Notes: generated by a model not told the origin, from the letters alone. Counted from the stretch's first letter, positions 52,661 to 62,523 are shown. The stretch: 64,000 nucleotides of DNA from CAZYTM01 sp964649725 (GCA_964649725.1 CAZYTM010000004.1:186001-250000); one strand, 5' to 3'. A program made the numbers and translations.

Positions 52661-52689
52661 TTGCATTAATATACCATTAAATGTAATAT
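52661..52689 (+). promoter_or_regulatory. Sigma-70 type promoter for infA
   Basis: TTGCAT (52661-52666) and TAATAT (52684-52689) have a 17-base spacer and lie 50 bases before the infA start, in the divergent region with rlmD. Confidence 0.6.
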
Positions 52690-52739
52690 AACATAATTAA
52701 ACGAAATAATTCAATAATAAGTGGGTTAGAGGAGCAATT

Positions 52740-52958
52740 ATGAGCAAGGAAGAAGCAATTGAGGTTGAAGGAACAGTAGTTGAACCATTACCAAATGCAA
52801 TGTTTAGGGTTAAACTCGATAATGACCATATCGTATTGGCACATATTTCAGGTAAAATGCGTAAATATTTTATAAAAATACTTCCTGGAGACAAAGTTAC
52901 AGTAGAATTATCTCCATATGATTTATCTAGAGGGCGTATAACATATCGAGTTAAGTAA
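52740..52958 (+). CDS. infA: Translation initiation factor IF-1
   Basis: This 72-residue OB-fold protein with SKEEAIEVEGTVVEPLPNAMF, AHISGKMRKYFIKILPGDKV and DLSRGRITYR is unmistakably IF-1. It blocks the 30S A site during initiation. It is the only plus-strand gene in the second half of the window, with GAGG before the ATG, and is convergent with cheB. Confidence 0.98.
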   Translation: MSKEEAIEVEGTVVEPLPNAMFRVKLDNDHIVLAHISGKMRKYFIKILPGDKVTVELSPYDLSRGRITYRVK

Positions 52959-53010
52959 TCTCTTCCCTCCTCCCTTCAACCTTATCTGCTGACATGTCAA
53001 ATAAAGCCAA

Positions 53011-54090
53011 CTATTTTTTAACATTAATTCCATTATTTACAATGATTGACATTATATTATCAGCAAGTTGGCAAAGAGGGTAAACACCGTCAACTGCCAC
53101 AGTTTCAATTACTGCTTTTGGCATACCAAAAACTATGGCGGATTCTTCCGATTCCACTAGCAATTTACCGCCAGCTTTCTTTATTGCCTGAGCACCGATA
53201 CTTCCATCTCTACCCATACCTGTTAAAATCAATGCCAGTGTTTTGTTACCGCAAACCTCGGCAGCAGATATTAATAATGCATCTACAGATGGCTTATGTA
53301 TCGCTTCGGCGGGTGACATATCTAGGTGCGCAACAATTCTATTTTCATGACGTTTGATTTTTAAATGTACTCCTGATGGGGCGATGTAAATTTTCCCACC
53401 AATCAACTGTTCACCATTTATTGCTTCTGAAGCTGGAATGTGGCATATCCTGTCTAACCTCGCTGCTAGTGATTGAGTAAAGCCTAAAGGCATATGCTGA
53501 ACAACTACTACTGGGAGCGGGAAATTTGTTGGCAATTTGCTTAAAACATGCTGTAAAGCCGGTGGGCCACCAGTTGAAGTCCCAATAAGAACTATTTCTA
53601 TATTTGAATTAAGTCGAGATAGTGTGCCATTATTATGTTGGAATGTTTTATTTTCATATGCTGTCAATTTTTGTAAGTCAATTTTTGCAGCAACAAGTAT
53701 TTTTGAACGTAATTCTCCATGCAGCACTGAAAAATCCATGGGCCCACCAGCAGATGACTTATCCACAAAATCAACGGCACCCAATTCTAGTGCCTTTAAA
53801 GTATTTTCACCCCCTTTCTCAGTAAGCGAGCTAAGCATTATGACAGGTACTGGGCATTCATTCATAATTTTCGCAAGCGCGGTTAGCCCATCCATAACTG
53901 GCATTTTTATGTCCAGAGTAACGACATCAGGACGAGTTGTTTTGATTAGATTTAATGCAAGTTCACCATTATCAGCGACATCAATAATTGTTATTAAAGG
54001 ATCAGATTCGAACATCCTTATGATTGCACGTCTTACAAATGCGGAATCATCTACTACTAGAAGTTTAATTTTTGAGATATTATCAACCAT
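53011..54090 (-). CDS. cheB: Chemotaxis protein-glutamate methylesterase CheB
   Basis: An N-terminal receiver has its phosphoacceptor Asp in VVTLDIKMPVMDG. A C-terminal esterase has the catalytic triad Ser in GTSTGGPPAL, His in VVQHMPLGFT and Asp in GMGRDGSIGAQ. It removes methyl groups from (or deamidates) MCPs in adaptation. I choose ATG 54090, which gives MVDNISKIKLLVVDDSAF; ATG 54120 adds ten residues, and neither has a clear ribosome-binding site. It is last in the che operon. Confidence 0.95.
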   Translation of the reverse strand: MVDNISKIKLLVVDDSAFVRRAIIRMFESDPLITIIDVADNGELALNLIKTTRPDVVTLDIKMPVMDGLTALAKIMNECPVPVIMLSSLTEKGGENTLKALELGAVDFVDKSSAGGPMDFSVLHGELRSKILVAAKIDLQKLTAYENKTFQHNNGTLSRLNSNIEIVLIGTSTGGPPALQHVLSKLPTNFPLPVVVVQHMPLGFTQSLAARLDRICHIPASEAINGEQLIGGKIYIAPSGVHLKIKRHENRIVAHLDMSPAEAIHKPSVDALLISAAEVCGNKTLALILTGMGRDGSIGAQAIKKAGGKLLVESEESAIVFGMPKAVIETVAVDGVYPLCQLADNIMSIIVNNGINVKK

Positions 54091-54152
54091 GTATTGATAT
54101 ATACCAACTACCACTTTCATTAGAATAATATACTAATTAAGCAAAATATAGA

Positions 54153-56516
54153 TTATAAATATCTATCTGAAGTTAGTAGCTGCAATGCTAATTCTGCCTT
54201 TTTTTTGATTTCATCATTAGCATCAAACTTTTTTACTTGCGTTAATTTTTTAATTGGTGCGCTATCATAACAGAATACTAGTGAATCTATAGCTGCTAGT
54301 CTAATTGTCGTACTATAATCTTCCAACGTCTCAAGAAGAGGTCCAACACTCTTCCTATCCCCAATAATCCCAAGTAAATCAATGACCTTTTCGCGTAGTT
54401 CAACAGGATAGTCACCTTTAATGATACGATGTAACCATGGCAAACAGTTTCTACCAAATCTATATAAAGCTTCAAATGCATATCGACCAATATCATTATC
54501 AAGTAATTGATATACAAGTGGCAGGATCGTCCGAATATTTTGTAAATCACCCATTACAAAAACTGCATTTTTTCTAACTATGAGTTCAGGATCAGAAACT
54601 GCTTCTAATAGTGGTTCCACAGCTTTGTCACCACCTATAGTTCCAGCCGCTTTGAGAGCTGCTATACGTACACCCGAATGAGGATCTGCACATAAAGAAC
54701 GGATAGTGGGCCATGCACGAGCCCCTGCAATCTTAGCATAAGTAGTCAATGCTTTAATTCTGATGTCATTATCTGTATGGTTAATGAAATTCAATACAAT
54801 TTTGTACTCAATTCCTCTTCCACAAGCAATAACTCCCAACTTTTCAAGAGCTGCAATAATCATAGGCTGAGGTAAATCATTTTGCTCTAGAAAACAGAGT
54901 AGATGATTTGCAGCTATTTCTGAGCCAATCTTACCCGCTGCATTTATTATTGCATAATCAAGTTTACTGCCTCCTGTACCTAAATGCTGAAAAAATACAG
55001 ATAAATGTTCAATACAACCGTACTCTGCCAAAGAATTAACTATGCACTCACTAGTTTCTTCTGTGCTAGAAGTCAATAACTTTAATAATAAATCTATTGA
55101 CGAAACAAATTTAGCGCTCCCCGCAGCTTTAATAGCTTCTCGTTGGACTGAAATATTATCATCTTCTATTAATTTATGCAGACAGTCTTTAAATTTTTCA
55201 TTAGGTACGCGAGCAACTAATTTAGCACAAACAATGCGATCGGATGAGTTATGTGAAACACTTAGTTTTTCTATTGAATTAGTAATTAATTCATAATCAT
55301 ATCCACTTATCAAATCAAGGACGAGATTTTGTATAGAATCAGAGTGTTTGGTTAAAAGTAAATTCAAGTATGGAAATAATTCAGGATAGCTACGACTCTT
55401 AAGTGTTTCCAGAATTTCACCGATTAACAAAGAAGAATCAGATTCTAGTAAATTAATTACTAGGTTAATATCGGGCTCCCATTCAAGTAATCGAAGTGCT
55501 CGTAGTATTGAGATTTTAGTGCTTAAACCACAACATTCAATATACATTTCTAGTATAGGAATTGCTGGTTTACCCATCATGCTCAATGATTCAATAATAA
55601 TATTTGAATAAGCTTCGTTTATATTTAAAAGTTTTACCAATATATCTATAGAAGATTTATCTTTGAGCCAACCAAGTATTGTTATCGCTGCAGTTATAAC
55701 TTCAGATGAAGTCGATGTTTGAATTAAACGATGCAAGTAAATATTAGTTTGTTGTGGGAGTATTTCATTTAAAGATCGTTCAGATTGGGCATAAATTACA
55801 ATACTATGTTTATATTTAGCAAGTTCACGCCTATTCATTTCAATTGCAACAATTGCTTCGACAGCAGCACCTGAAAGAGCAATTGAATCATGTGTAACAA
55901 TTTCACCAAGCGTTAAGAGGGCTCGAGGATCTCCAATTTTACCAAGTGCCTTAATTGATGGCAATGAAAGCATCTCATCGTTAAGGAGATTGATAAGATA
56001 TGGTACAGCTCGAGCATCACGCATCTCTCCAAGCGCAACAATAGCTGGATATTGTACCCAGAAATCTTGATTTAATAATTCAAGTATTGGGAACAATGCA
56101 GAGCGGTCACCAATTCTTCCGAGAGCTTCTGCCGCACTATGGCGAACATTAGCATCAATGTCCCTTAGTGAAAGTATAAGTGCACTTACTGCTTCTCGAT
56201 TGGCAATATTACCAAGCATAACAGCACTGAAATTACGAACTTCTTCATCTCGATCACGTAAGAGCCTGGTTAAATATGGAATAGCTTTTTTTGAAAAGCT
56301 TACCATAGCCTCCATCGCGCCATTACGTAAATCTGCATTTTCATTGTTACGAATTGCAGCATCAAGTATAGGAAAACATAAATCTATCCCTATCCCCATA
56401 ATATGTTCTATAGCTTTTGATTTAGCGCCTTTATCTGCATCACCTATCAATAACAATAGTTCTTCAATTTTTTTAGTTTCAAAAGCACTTTCGTATATTT
56501 TATCATTACACTGCAT
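54153..56516 (-). CDS. HEAT-repeat protein of the chemosensory cluster
   Basis: The 787 residues consist almost wholly of two-helix repeats of about 31 residues, roughly twenty of them. Examples are AVSALILSLRDIDANVRHSAAEALGRIGD and PLLEAVSDPELIVRKNAVFVMGDL. This is the PBS-lyase HEAT-like type, which lacks catalytic residues and forms a solenoid for protein binding. It overlaps cheR by 11 bases and lies between cheR and cheB, so it is part of the pathway, perhaps a scaffold. A HEAT protein in this position is familiar to me from Geobacter che clusters. The codons are much richer in A+T than those of the MCP and cheA. Confidence 0.9.
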   Translation of the reverse strand: MQCNDKIYESAFETKKIEELLLLIGDADKGAKSKAIEHIMGIGIDLCFPILDAAIRNNENADLRNGAMEAMVSFSKKAIPYLTRLLRDRDEEVRNFSAVMLGNIANREAVSALILSLRDIDANVRHSAAEALGRIGDRSALFPILELLNQDFWVQYPAIVALGEMRDARAVPYLINLLNDEMLSLPSIKALGKIGDPRALLTLGEIVTHDSIALSGAAVEAIVAIEMNRRELAKYKHSIVIYAQSERSLNEILPQQTNIYLHRLIQTSTSSEVITAAITILGWLKDKSSIDILVKLLNINEAYSNIIIESLSMMGKPAIPILEMYIECCGLSTKISILRALRLLEWEPDINLVINLLESDSSLLIGEILETLKSRSYPELFPYLNLLLTKHSDSIQNLVLDLISGYDYELITNSIEKLSVSHNSSDRIVCAKLVARVPNEKFKDCLHKLIEDDNISVQREAIKAAGSAKFVSSIDLLLKLLTSSTEETSECIVNSLAEYGCIEHLSVFFQHLGTGGSKLDYAIINAAGKIGSEIAANHLLCFLEQNDLPQPMIIAALEKLGVIACGRGIEYKIVLNFINHTDNDIRIKALTTYAKIAGARAWPTIRSLCADPHSGVRIAALKAAGTIGGDKAVEPLLEAVSDPELIVRKNAVFVMGDLQNIRTILPLVYQLLDNDIGRYAFEALYRFGRNCLPWLHRIIKGDYPVELREKVIDLLGIIGDRKSVGPLLETLEDYSTTIRLAAIDSLVFCYDSAPIKKLTQVKKFDANDEIKKKAELALQLLTSDRYL

Positions 56517-57411
56517 TTATATGAGCTCCTGAAAGCACCTTTTGGTAAATTAAACTTGTGTCATCATCTACTAATTTAAAGCTGTGTTCAAAAAGATGAA
56601 GCGGTTCAGCATCGCCTGTAAATAAATAGCCACCGTTAACTAAAAGCGTGTACAATTTGTTTACTAGTTTTTGTTGCACTTCAGAGCAAAAATAAATCAT
56701 TACATTTCTGCAAAATATAATATCAAATGAATTTTCGGTAAATTCACTATCGCTAGATTTATCGCTATTTAATACATCATGGAGATTCAGCGACACAAAT
56801 CGGATCAAACTTTTTACTGTCGTGTTTACAAAATAACCATCTGTTGAAGGTTCAAAATATTTGTCAATTAAATGTCTTGGGACTTTACGTAGTTTTTCTG
56901 ATTCATAATATCCTCTTGATGCATAATTAAGGCAATTTTCACTTATATCACCAGCAATTATTTCTATATTCCAAGCCTTTGGATAACTAAGTGTCTCAAG
57001 CAATGTCATAGCTATTGAATATGGTTCTTCTCCTGTTGAACAACCTGCACATAGAACTCTTAAACGCATAATTGATTTAGGCGAAATTGGTATAACATTA
57101 TTCCATGATTGAATCATTTCAGAACCTTTTATTACCTCAAGTTCAGGAATAATATTATTTCTCAGATAATTAAACTGCGCATTATTTCTCAAAAAAAATG
57201 TTTCGTTTACTGTTAGAAAATCGATTAATTTCAGAGTTTCAGTTGGTGAATTTGTTAACTCATGAAAATATTCAGATAAATTAGTTATCTGTATTTTAGA
57301 CATCCTCTCTAATACCCTTAATTTAAAAAAGTTTCGTTTACGTTCTGGGAAATAGAGCAGACTTCTCTGTTGGATATAGTTATTAATCTTGTCAATTATT
57401 TCATCTTGCAT
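56506..57411 (-). CDS. cheR: Chemotaxis protein methyltransferase CheR
   Basis: This 301-residue SAM-dependent enzyme methylates MCP glutamates. An N-terminal helical domain (LLYFPERKRNFFKLRVLERM) comes before the catalytic core with TVNETFFLRNNAQF, motif I VLCAGCSTGEEPYSIAM, FDIIFCRNVMIYF and GGYLFTGDAE. No tetratricopeptide extension is present. It opposes CheB encoded in the same operon. Confidence 0.95.
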   Translation of the reverse strand: MQDEIIDKINNYIQQRSLLYFPERKRNFFKLRVLERMSKIQITNLSEYFHELTNSPTETLKLIDFLTVNETFFLRNNAQFNYLRNNIIPELEVIKGSEMIQSWNNVIPISPKSIMRLRVLCAGCSTGEEPYSIAMTLLETLSYPKAWNIEIIAGDISENCLNYASRGYYESEKLRKVPRHLIDKYFEPSTDGYFVNTTVKSLIRFVSLNLHDVLNSDKSSDSEFTENSFDIIFCRNVMIYFCSEVQQKLVNKLYTLLVNGGYLFTGDAEPLHLFEHSFKLVDDDTSLIYQKVLSGAHINAV

Positions 57412-57480
57412 TAATTACGATAACCTATGTTGATTGGTTAATATTATGATTTGACGGCTGATTCTATATCAAAGGATTTT

Positions 57481-59784
57481 TTAAACCTTAAACTCAGCAA
57501 CCAATCCTGATAGATCAATCGCCTGCTGTGATAAGCTTTGGGCTGACTTCGACAGCTGTTCCACAGATGATAGATTTTCTCTGGTGATATCATTGATGTT
57601 TTCCATGGCAACAACTACCATATCACCACCTTTTTTCTGTTCTGCTGTCGCGTTTGCAACCTGTTGAGTCATATAGTTCATACTATTGACCGCTTCTACT
57701 ATCTGTCGTGCAGACAGAGCTTGTTCTTTTGTCGCAATTGTTACCTGACTCGTGACCGAGTTCATATTATTCACAGCAATCCTGATCTGTTTGCTGCCTA
57801 TTGCCTGTTCCTTGGTGGCCGAAGCGACGTCTTGGGTAATGGCATTCATCCGTTCAACTGCAATCCGGATCTGCTTCCCGCCCAAGGCCTGTTCCTTGGC
57901 AGCACTAGCTACCATTGTGGCTGATTCGTTCATCTTCATAACTGAACTGATTACCTGATCAGAGGCTTTAGCCTGCTCAGAGGTCATATTAGATATCTCT
58001 GTCATGAGCGAACTGGTCTGTTCAATACTCTTAACGATATTGACAAGAGCATTTCCTGCCACTCCAGAGAGATCCATAGATGAACGGGCTTCATGGGATG
58101 CCTGTTCACTGTATTTGACTGTTGCTATGGTGTCAGTCTGGACCTGTTTGATAACCTGGGCAATCTCCTTGGTAGCATTGACGCTTCGCTCAGCAAGTTT
58201 TCTCACTTCTTCTGCAACAACTGCAAATCCACGTCCGGCATCACCAGCCCTTGCCGCTTCTATGGCCGCATTCAAGGCTAATAGATTGGTCTGGTCAGCA
58301 ATATCATTAATAACCTTGACAATGCTACCTATCTCCTCGGAACGTTTACCGAGATTATCCACCGCCGCAGATGTCTTTTCAATTACCTCGGCAACTCTCC
58401 CCATAGATGTCAAAGCCTGATTCACTGCCTCTTTGCCGGCATAACCCTCTTTTGCAGCCGCTTTGGCAACCTGATCAGCCTCGGCAACACTATTTGCAGC
58501 CATGGAGAGTGATATCGCCATGTTCTCAACAACAGATGCAGTTTCCAGCACGATTTTCTGCAACCCTTGGGCATTGTCAGAGACCTGATCAATAGAGACG
58601 GTCATCTGTTCTACGGTCGATGAGGTTTCAGAAACAGAAGAGGCAAGTTCGTCTGCATTCTGTGCAACCTTTTCAATGGAAACTGTCATCTGTTCAATGG
58701 TGGCTGAAGTCTCTGCTACCGAGGATGCCATAACATCTGCACTTTTTGCCACCTGTTCACTAGAGGCTCCAAGCTCCTGAATCGACGATGAGGCTTCTTC
58801 AGCATTCGCAGCAAGTGAATCGGCATTTGTGGCTACAGTCTGAATCGATGCTGCCATCTGCACCATGGTGCTGGAGGTCTCTTCGGCGGCTGAGGATTGA
58901 CTGTGGGTCGCTTTGGTCAACTGTACGCTGCTGCTGGAGATCTGCCCAGCTGCAGAAGCAACCTGTTCAGAGGTTTCTCTTATCTTGCCGATCATGGTTC
59001 GCAGGCTGACCACCATTTTTTGCATTGCTCCCTGCAATTGCCCGACTTCGTCTCTGGACTCCACTGAAATATCTACTTTCAGGTCACCTTCGGCAAGCCG
59101 GTTGGCAGCCTCAACCGCACTCGCAAGTGGAGTTGTGATACTCCGGGTTATGAGCATACCAATTAGCATGCTCAGGATAATTGCTATTATGAAGCAGCTG
59201 ATAATTGTAGTATTAACCTTTTGCGCAAGTTCTTCCATAAACTTGTCCTTCTTCTCCATCCTTTCCAGACTGATTGTGGCCAGATCCTTGGCAGCAGTCT
59301 CCATCTTATGAATTTCATCTTTGTATTGCGATATTGCCCTGTTCCCATCTTCAGGGGTCAACAATTTTCCTGAAGCAATATCACCTAAAACTTTATTAAA
59401 TCCATTGATATAGCTAGTGAGTTCTGTCTTCATGGCATTAATAGCTTCTTTGTCCTTGGCAACAGCGGCAACTTTCTCCATATTAACCAGGCGCGCATCT
59501 AAATGCTCAAGCTGTTCTTTCCATTTTTTAATATAATCATCGACTTTTGCTTTATCTGTAATATTTAAAAAGACATCCTTTTCATAGCGGCGCAGCCCGA
59601 CAATATTTGCCCTTATCCTTGATGCATCTGACGAGACAATTGCGTCCCCCTTTAACATCTGCAAAGTTGTATCAGTGCTTTTCTTTACCCCCCATAGTCC
59701 AGACCCACCGACAATAAACATCATGATAAGTACCAAACCAAAACCGAATGTCAGTCGCATCCCAATCCGCATATTCTTGATCAT
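57481..59784 (-). CDS. Methyl-accepting chemotaxis protein with long 28-residue repeat arms
   Basis: The 767 residues begin with a transmembrane helix (about 10-32), then a helical periplasmic sensor of about 155 residues (4HB-like), a second helix (about 192-213), HAMP (about 214-268) and a long cytoplasmic coiled coil. The hairpin tip is NLLALNAAIEAARAGDAGRGFAVVA near residue 505. Both arms contain tandem 28-residue units: about 286-425 on the way in and about 588-727 on the way back. No C-terminal CheR-tethering pentapeptide is present. Base composition is higher in G+C than in the downstream cheR, HEAT and cheB. The ligand is unknown. Confidence 0.95.
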   Translation of the reverse strand: MIKNMRIGMRLTFGFGLVLIMMFIVGGSGLWGVKKSTDTTLQMLKGDAIVSSDASRIRANIVGLRRYEKDVFLNITDKAKVDDYIKKWKEQLEHLDARLVNMEKVAAVAKDKEAINAMKTELTSYINGFNKVLGDIASGKLLTPEDGNRAISQYKDEIHKMETAAKDLATISLERMEKKDKFMEELAQKVNTTIISCFIIAIILSMLIGMLITRSITTPLASAVEAANRLAEGDLKVDISVESRDEVGQLQGAMQKMVVSLRTMIGKIRETSEQVASAAGQISSSSVQLTKATHSQSSAAEETSSTMVQMAASIQTVATNADSLAANAEEASSSIQELGASSEQVAKSADVMASSVAETSATIEQMTVSIEKVAQNADELASSVSETSSTVEQMTVSIDQVSDNAQGLQKIVLETASVVENMAISLSMAANSVAEADQVAKAAAKEGYAGKEAVNQALTSMGRVAEVIEKTSAAVDNLGKRSEEIGSIVKVINDIADQTNLLALNAAIEAARAGDAGRGFAVVAEEVRKLAERSVNATKEIAQVIKQVQTDTIATVKYSEQASHEARSSMDLSGVAGNALVNIVKSIEQTSSLMTEISNMTSEQAKASDQVISSVMKMNESATMVASAAKEQALGGKQIRIAVERMNAITQDVASATKEQAIGSKQIRIAVNNMNSVTSQVTIATKEQALSARQIVEAVNSMNYMTQQVANATAEQKKGGDMVVVAMENINDITRENLSSVEQLSKSAQSLSQQAIDLSGLVAEFKV

Positions 59785-59822
59785 TGTTAACTCCTTCTCT
59801 TGTTAATATATTTTTTAGATAT

Positions 59823-60374
59823 TCATATTTGTAAGAGCGACTTTTTCAGGTCAAGTATTATGATTAGTCTTTGATCAAGTTTCCCTACCCCTTTTATATA
59901 GTTCTCATCAAAAGTAACCGCCTCTTCTGGAATGTCCTCAATTACATTCGATGATAGTTTTATCACCTGAGAAACGCTGTCGACAAGCATGCCAAGTCGC
60001 TTTTCACCTAATTCAACAACAACTATTCGCTGTTCTTCTGTAATATCACTCTCGGGCATGTTGAATCTTTTGCGTAGGTTGACAACCGGAATAATTTTCC
60101 CCCGCAGGTTTATTACCCCTTTGACATGGACAGGTGCACCTGGGACCGGTGTGATATCAGTGGCGCGGATTATCTCCTGGACACTGCTGATATCAATTCC
60201 ATACTCCTCGTTCTGCAATTTGAAAGTAACAAGGTGATAGAGTATTTCACCTTGGACCTGTTTCAGGTTCGTATTAGATGTGTCAATTTCGCTCTGGGCC
60301 TGGTCAATATACTTTGCCAGGATATCCTCAGCGAGTCCTGAATCTGGGAGTTGAAAACCTTTATTTTCGTCCAT
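59823..60374 (-). CDS. cheW: Chemotaxis coupling protein CheW
   Basis: CheW links receptors to CheA. After about 45 variable residues comes the SH3-like fold: LVTFKLQNEEYGIDISSVQEIIR, DITPVPGAPVHVKGVINLRGKIIPVVNLR and GMLVDSVSQVIKL. It is 183 residues from ATG 60374, preceded by AGGAG; an adjacent ATG at 60377 is nearly equivalent. The N-terminal extension is longer than in the smallest CheW proteins. Confidence 0.95.
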   Translation of the reverse strand: MDENKGFQLPDSGLAEDILAKYIDQAQSEIDTSNTNLKQVQGEILYHLVTFKLQNEEYGIDISSVQEIIRATDITPVPGAPVHVKGVINLRGKIIPVVNLRKRFNMPESDITEEQRIVVVELGEKRLGMLVDSVSQVIKLSSNVIEDIPEEAVTFDENYIKGVGKLDQRLIIILDLKKSLLQI

Positions 60375-60425
60375 CATATTCTCCTGTTCAGAGTTATATT
60401 ATTGATACTTTATATTAACCAGAAA

Positions 60426-62081
60426 CTATTGGTGCGACTGACGGAAAAATGAGGCAATGTCTATTATCAGGGATATTTTGCCATCACCAAGAACTGTGCC
60501 GCCCGAAATGCCCGGGATGTCTCCAAGGTAGTCATCGAGGGCTTTGATGACAATCTCCTGTTGGCCAACAAGTCGGCCAACTACCAGACCTCCCTGCTTT
60601 TCACCTGATCCGACTATCACTACATAATAGGAGTCAGGATTGCTGCCATTTTGTATACCAAAGAACTTATCAAGCCTGAATATTGGCAATAATCGATCAC
60701 GCAGTTTGATAATTTCACCTTCGGCGACCTGATGGATCTCATGCTCCTCGATCCGGATACTTTCCAAAACACCTGATAGCGGTATGGCATAAGTCTGCCC
60801 AGCAACATCAACCATCAGAGCTGATATTATTGCAAGAGTAAGGGGTAGCTTTATGATAAAGGTTGTCCCATACCCTGGGCGGCTATTAATCTCAATAATA
60901 CCGTTAAACGAGGTCACCGTCTTTTTCACGACATCAAGACCTATCCCGCGTCCTGATGTCTCAGTAACTTCGTCGCTTGTTGAAAAGCCAGGCAAAAAAA
61001 CTAGCTGCAAAGCCTCCTGGCTGGATAGATGTTCTGCCGTCTCAGTATTTATCAATCCTTTTATTATTGCAGATGCTTTTATAGAATCGGCGGACATACC
61101 ACGACCATCGTCTTGCACAGAAATGACGATGTGATTGCTTTCGTGCCAGGCACTTAAACAGATAGTACCGGTCTCAGATTTGCCGAGACGTTTTCTATCA
61201 ACAGGGCTTTCTATACCATGATCAATCGCATTGCGAATCAAATGCAGCAAAGGCTCGCCAATCTCGTCGATAACAGTCTTGTCCAATTCGGTATCTTCAC
61301 CGCTGAAGGAAAGTAGAATGTTTTTGTTATGTAATCGGGAAAGGTCTCTGACTAATCTGTTGAACCGGTGGAAAACTACTTTAACTGGCAACATCCGGAC
61401 TTTCATTATAGCTTCACGAAGGTCTGCGGCGGTCTTGCCGATAAGTTGGCTCGATTCGGTAAAATCATCTAACAAGGAACGATCACTGATGGCATCTTTC
61501 ATTCGCCCATCCAGTGCAGTAAGTGTAGTTCTATGAATAACCAATTCACCTACAAGGTTAAGCAATTCATCCAACTTTGAGAAATTCACCTTCAGGCTGG
61601 TTGATTTTTGGGTAATATAGCCATACTCCTCTTTATTTGCATAAGTAAGAGAGTTTTTTTCTACAGTAACTTGCCCTACATTACTGCTCATAATATAGTC
61701 GAGTAGCATATGGGCATCACTGAAGTCAGGAGATATGGCTGGGTTGAGCTGCAATTGTTGTAACGCCTCGCGTATACTGTTTATTGAGGCATATAGTGCT
61801 TCAAATAATGATCCTGTCAGAAGAAGTTTTTCGTCTTCTAGTTTTTTCACAGTACTTTCAATCTTATGAACAAATTGCTGCAGTGTAGAAAATCCCATCA
61901 TCCCTGCATTCCCTTTCAAGGTATGCAGGTTGCCAAGCAAAAGAGCCAAAATAGTGTTGTCGACCCCTGTAGACGACCTTCTCTCAAGTTCTAGCAGTGA
62001 AGTCTCTGCAGCCTCTAAATGGCCGTTAGCATCTTCCAGAAACTCCTCAAGCAAAACAGTCATGTCATTATTTGAGACCAA
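60426..62081 (-). CDS. cheA: Chemotaxis histidine kinase CheA
   Basis: The 551-residue protein has an N-terminal HPt domain with the phosphorylated His in LHTLKGNAGMMGF (near 53) and a short linker. Then come the dimerisation domain (from about 165, SLKVNFSKLDELLNLVGELVIHR), the ATPase (DHGIESPVDRK, DDGRGMS, GRGIGLDVV) and a C-terminal CheW-like P5 domain. A typical P2 domain seems reduced or absent. The start is uncertain: TTG 62081 has GGGGTAAG before it and overlaps cheY; ATG 62063 is the alternative. Confidence 0.94.
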   Translation of the reverse strand: MVSNNDMTVLLEEFLEDANGHLEAAETSLLELERRSSTGVDNTILALLLGNLHTLKGNAGMMGFSTLQQFVHKIESTVKKLEDEKLLLTGSLFEALYASINSIREALQQLQLNPAISPDFSDAHMLLDYIMSSNVGQVTVEKNSLTYANKEEYGYITQKSTSLKVNFSKLDELLNLVGELVIHRTTLTALDGRMKDAISDRSLLDDFTESSQLIGKTAADLREAIMKVRMLPVKVVFHRFNRLVRDLSRLHNKNILLSFSGEDTELDKTVIDEIGEPLLHLIRNAIDHGIESPVDRKRLGKSETGTICLSAWHESNHIVISVQDDGRGMSADSIKASAIIKGLINTETAEHLSSQEALQLVFLPGFSTSDEVTETSGRGIGLDVVKKTVTSFNGIIEINSRPGYGTTFIIKLPLTLAIISALMVDVAGQTYAIPLSGVLESIRIEEHEIHQVAEGEIIKLRDRLLPIFRLDKFFGIQNGSNPDSYYVVIVGSGEKQGGLVVGRLVGQQEIVIKALDDYLGDIPGISGGTVLGDGKISLIIDIASFFRQSHQ

Positions 62082-62484
62082 GACTTACCCCATTTTTATT
62101 AAGTGAATTTACATTGGCTGGCAGAATTTTTTCTATAAGGTCGTGAAGGTCGGCCGGGTTGAAGGGCTTTTTCAAATAACCTTTAGCCCCAAGTTTAAGC
62201 CCCCTTATTGTATCGTCCTCTTTACCTTCAGTACTTATAACAATGACTGGAAATCGCTTTGTCAAGCCAAGCGCAGATGCTTTTTCCAAGAATTGTACCC
62301 CATTCATGATAGGCATGTTAATATCTAGCAGGACCAATTGAATATCTGACTGGCTCGCTAACATATCAAGTGCTTCCTGACCATTCATGGCATCTACGAT
62401 ATCACATTGATAACGGCCCAATACCAGACGGTACATCTGATGTATTAGCGCTGAATCATCTACAACCAATATTTTCTTAAGCAT
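62068..62484 (-). CDS. cheY: CheY-like single-domain response regulator
   Basis: This 138-residue receiver has the acidic pair VVDDSALIHQM, phosphoacceptor in LVLLDINMPIMNG, Thr/Ser in VISTEGKEDD and Lys in GYLKKPFNP. It has no output domain and would carry the signal from CheA to a motor or another target. It overlaps cheA by 14 bases if cheA begins at TTG. Confidence 0.92.
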   Translation of the reverse strand: MLKKILVVDDSALIHQMYRLVLGRYQCDIVDAMNGQEALDMLASQSDIQLVLLDINMPIMNGVQFLEKASALGLTKRFPVIVISTEGKEDDTIRGLKLGAKGYLKKPFNPADLHDLIEKILPANVNSLNKNGVSLGLK

Positions 62485-62523
62485 ATTTACCTCGCTGAAT
62501 TAGTTCTCTTAGTTATATCCAAT

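Noticed and set aside
52990..52999. TGACATGTCA palindrome between infA and cheB as a terminator
   Set aside because: It has no loop or T-run, and a ten-base palindrome in A+T-rich sequence is expected by chance.
57604..58929. Repeats in the MCP region as a possible CRISPR or DNA repeat array
   Set aside because: The periodicity is at the protein level (28 residues, in frame with the coiled coil); the DNA units are diverged and there are no spacers.
57664..59311. Several plus-strand frames opposite the MCP gene
   Set aside because: They mirror the repetitive serine/alanine codons of the MCP coiled coil and show no domain of their own.
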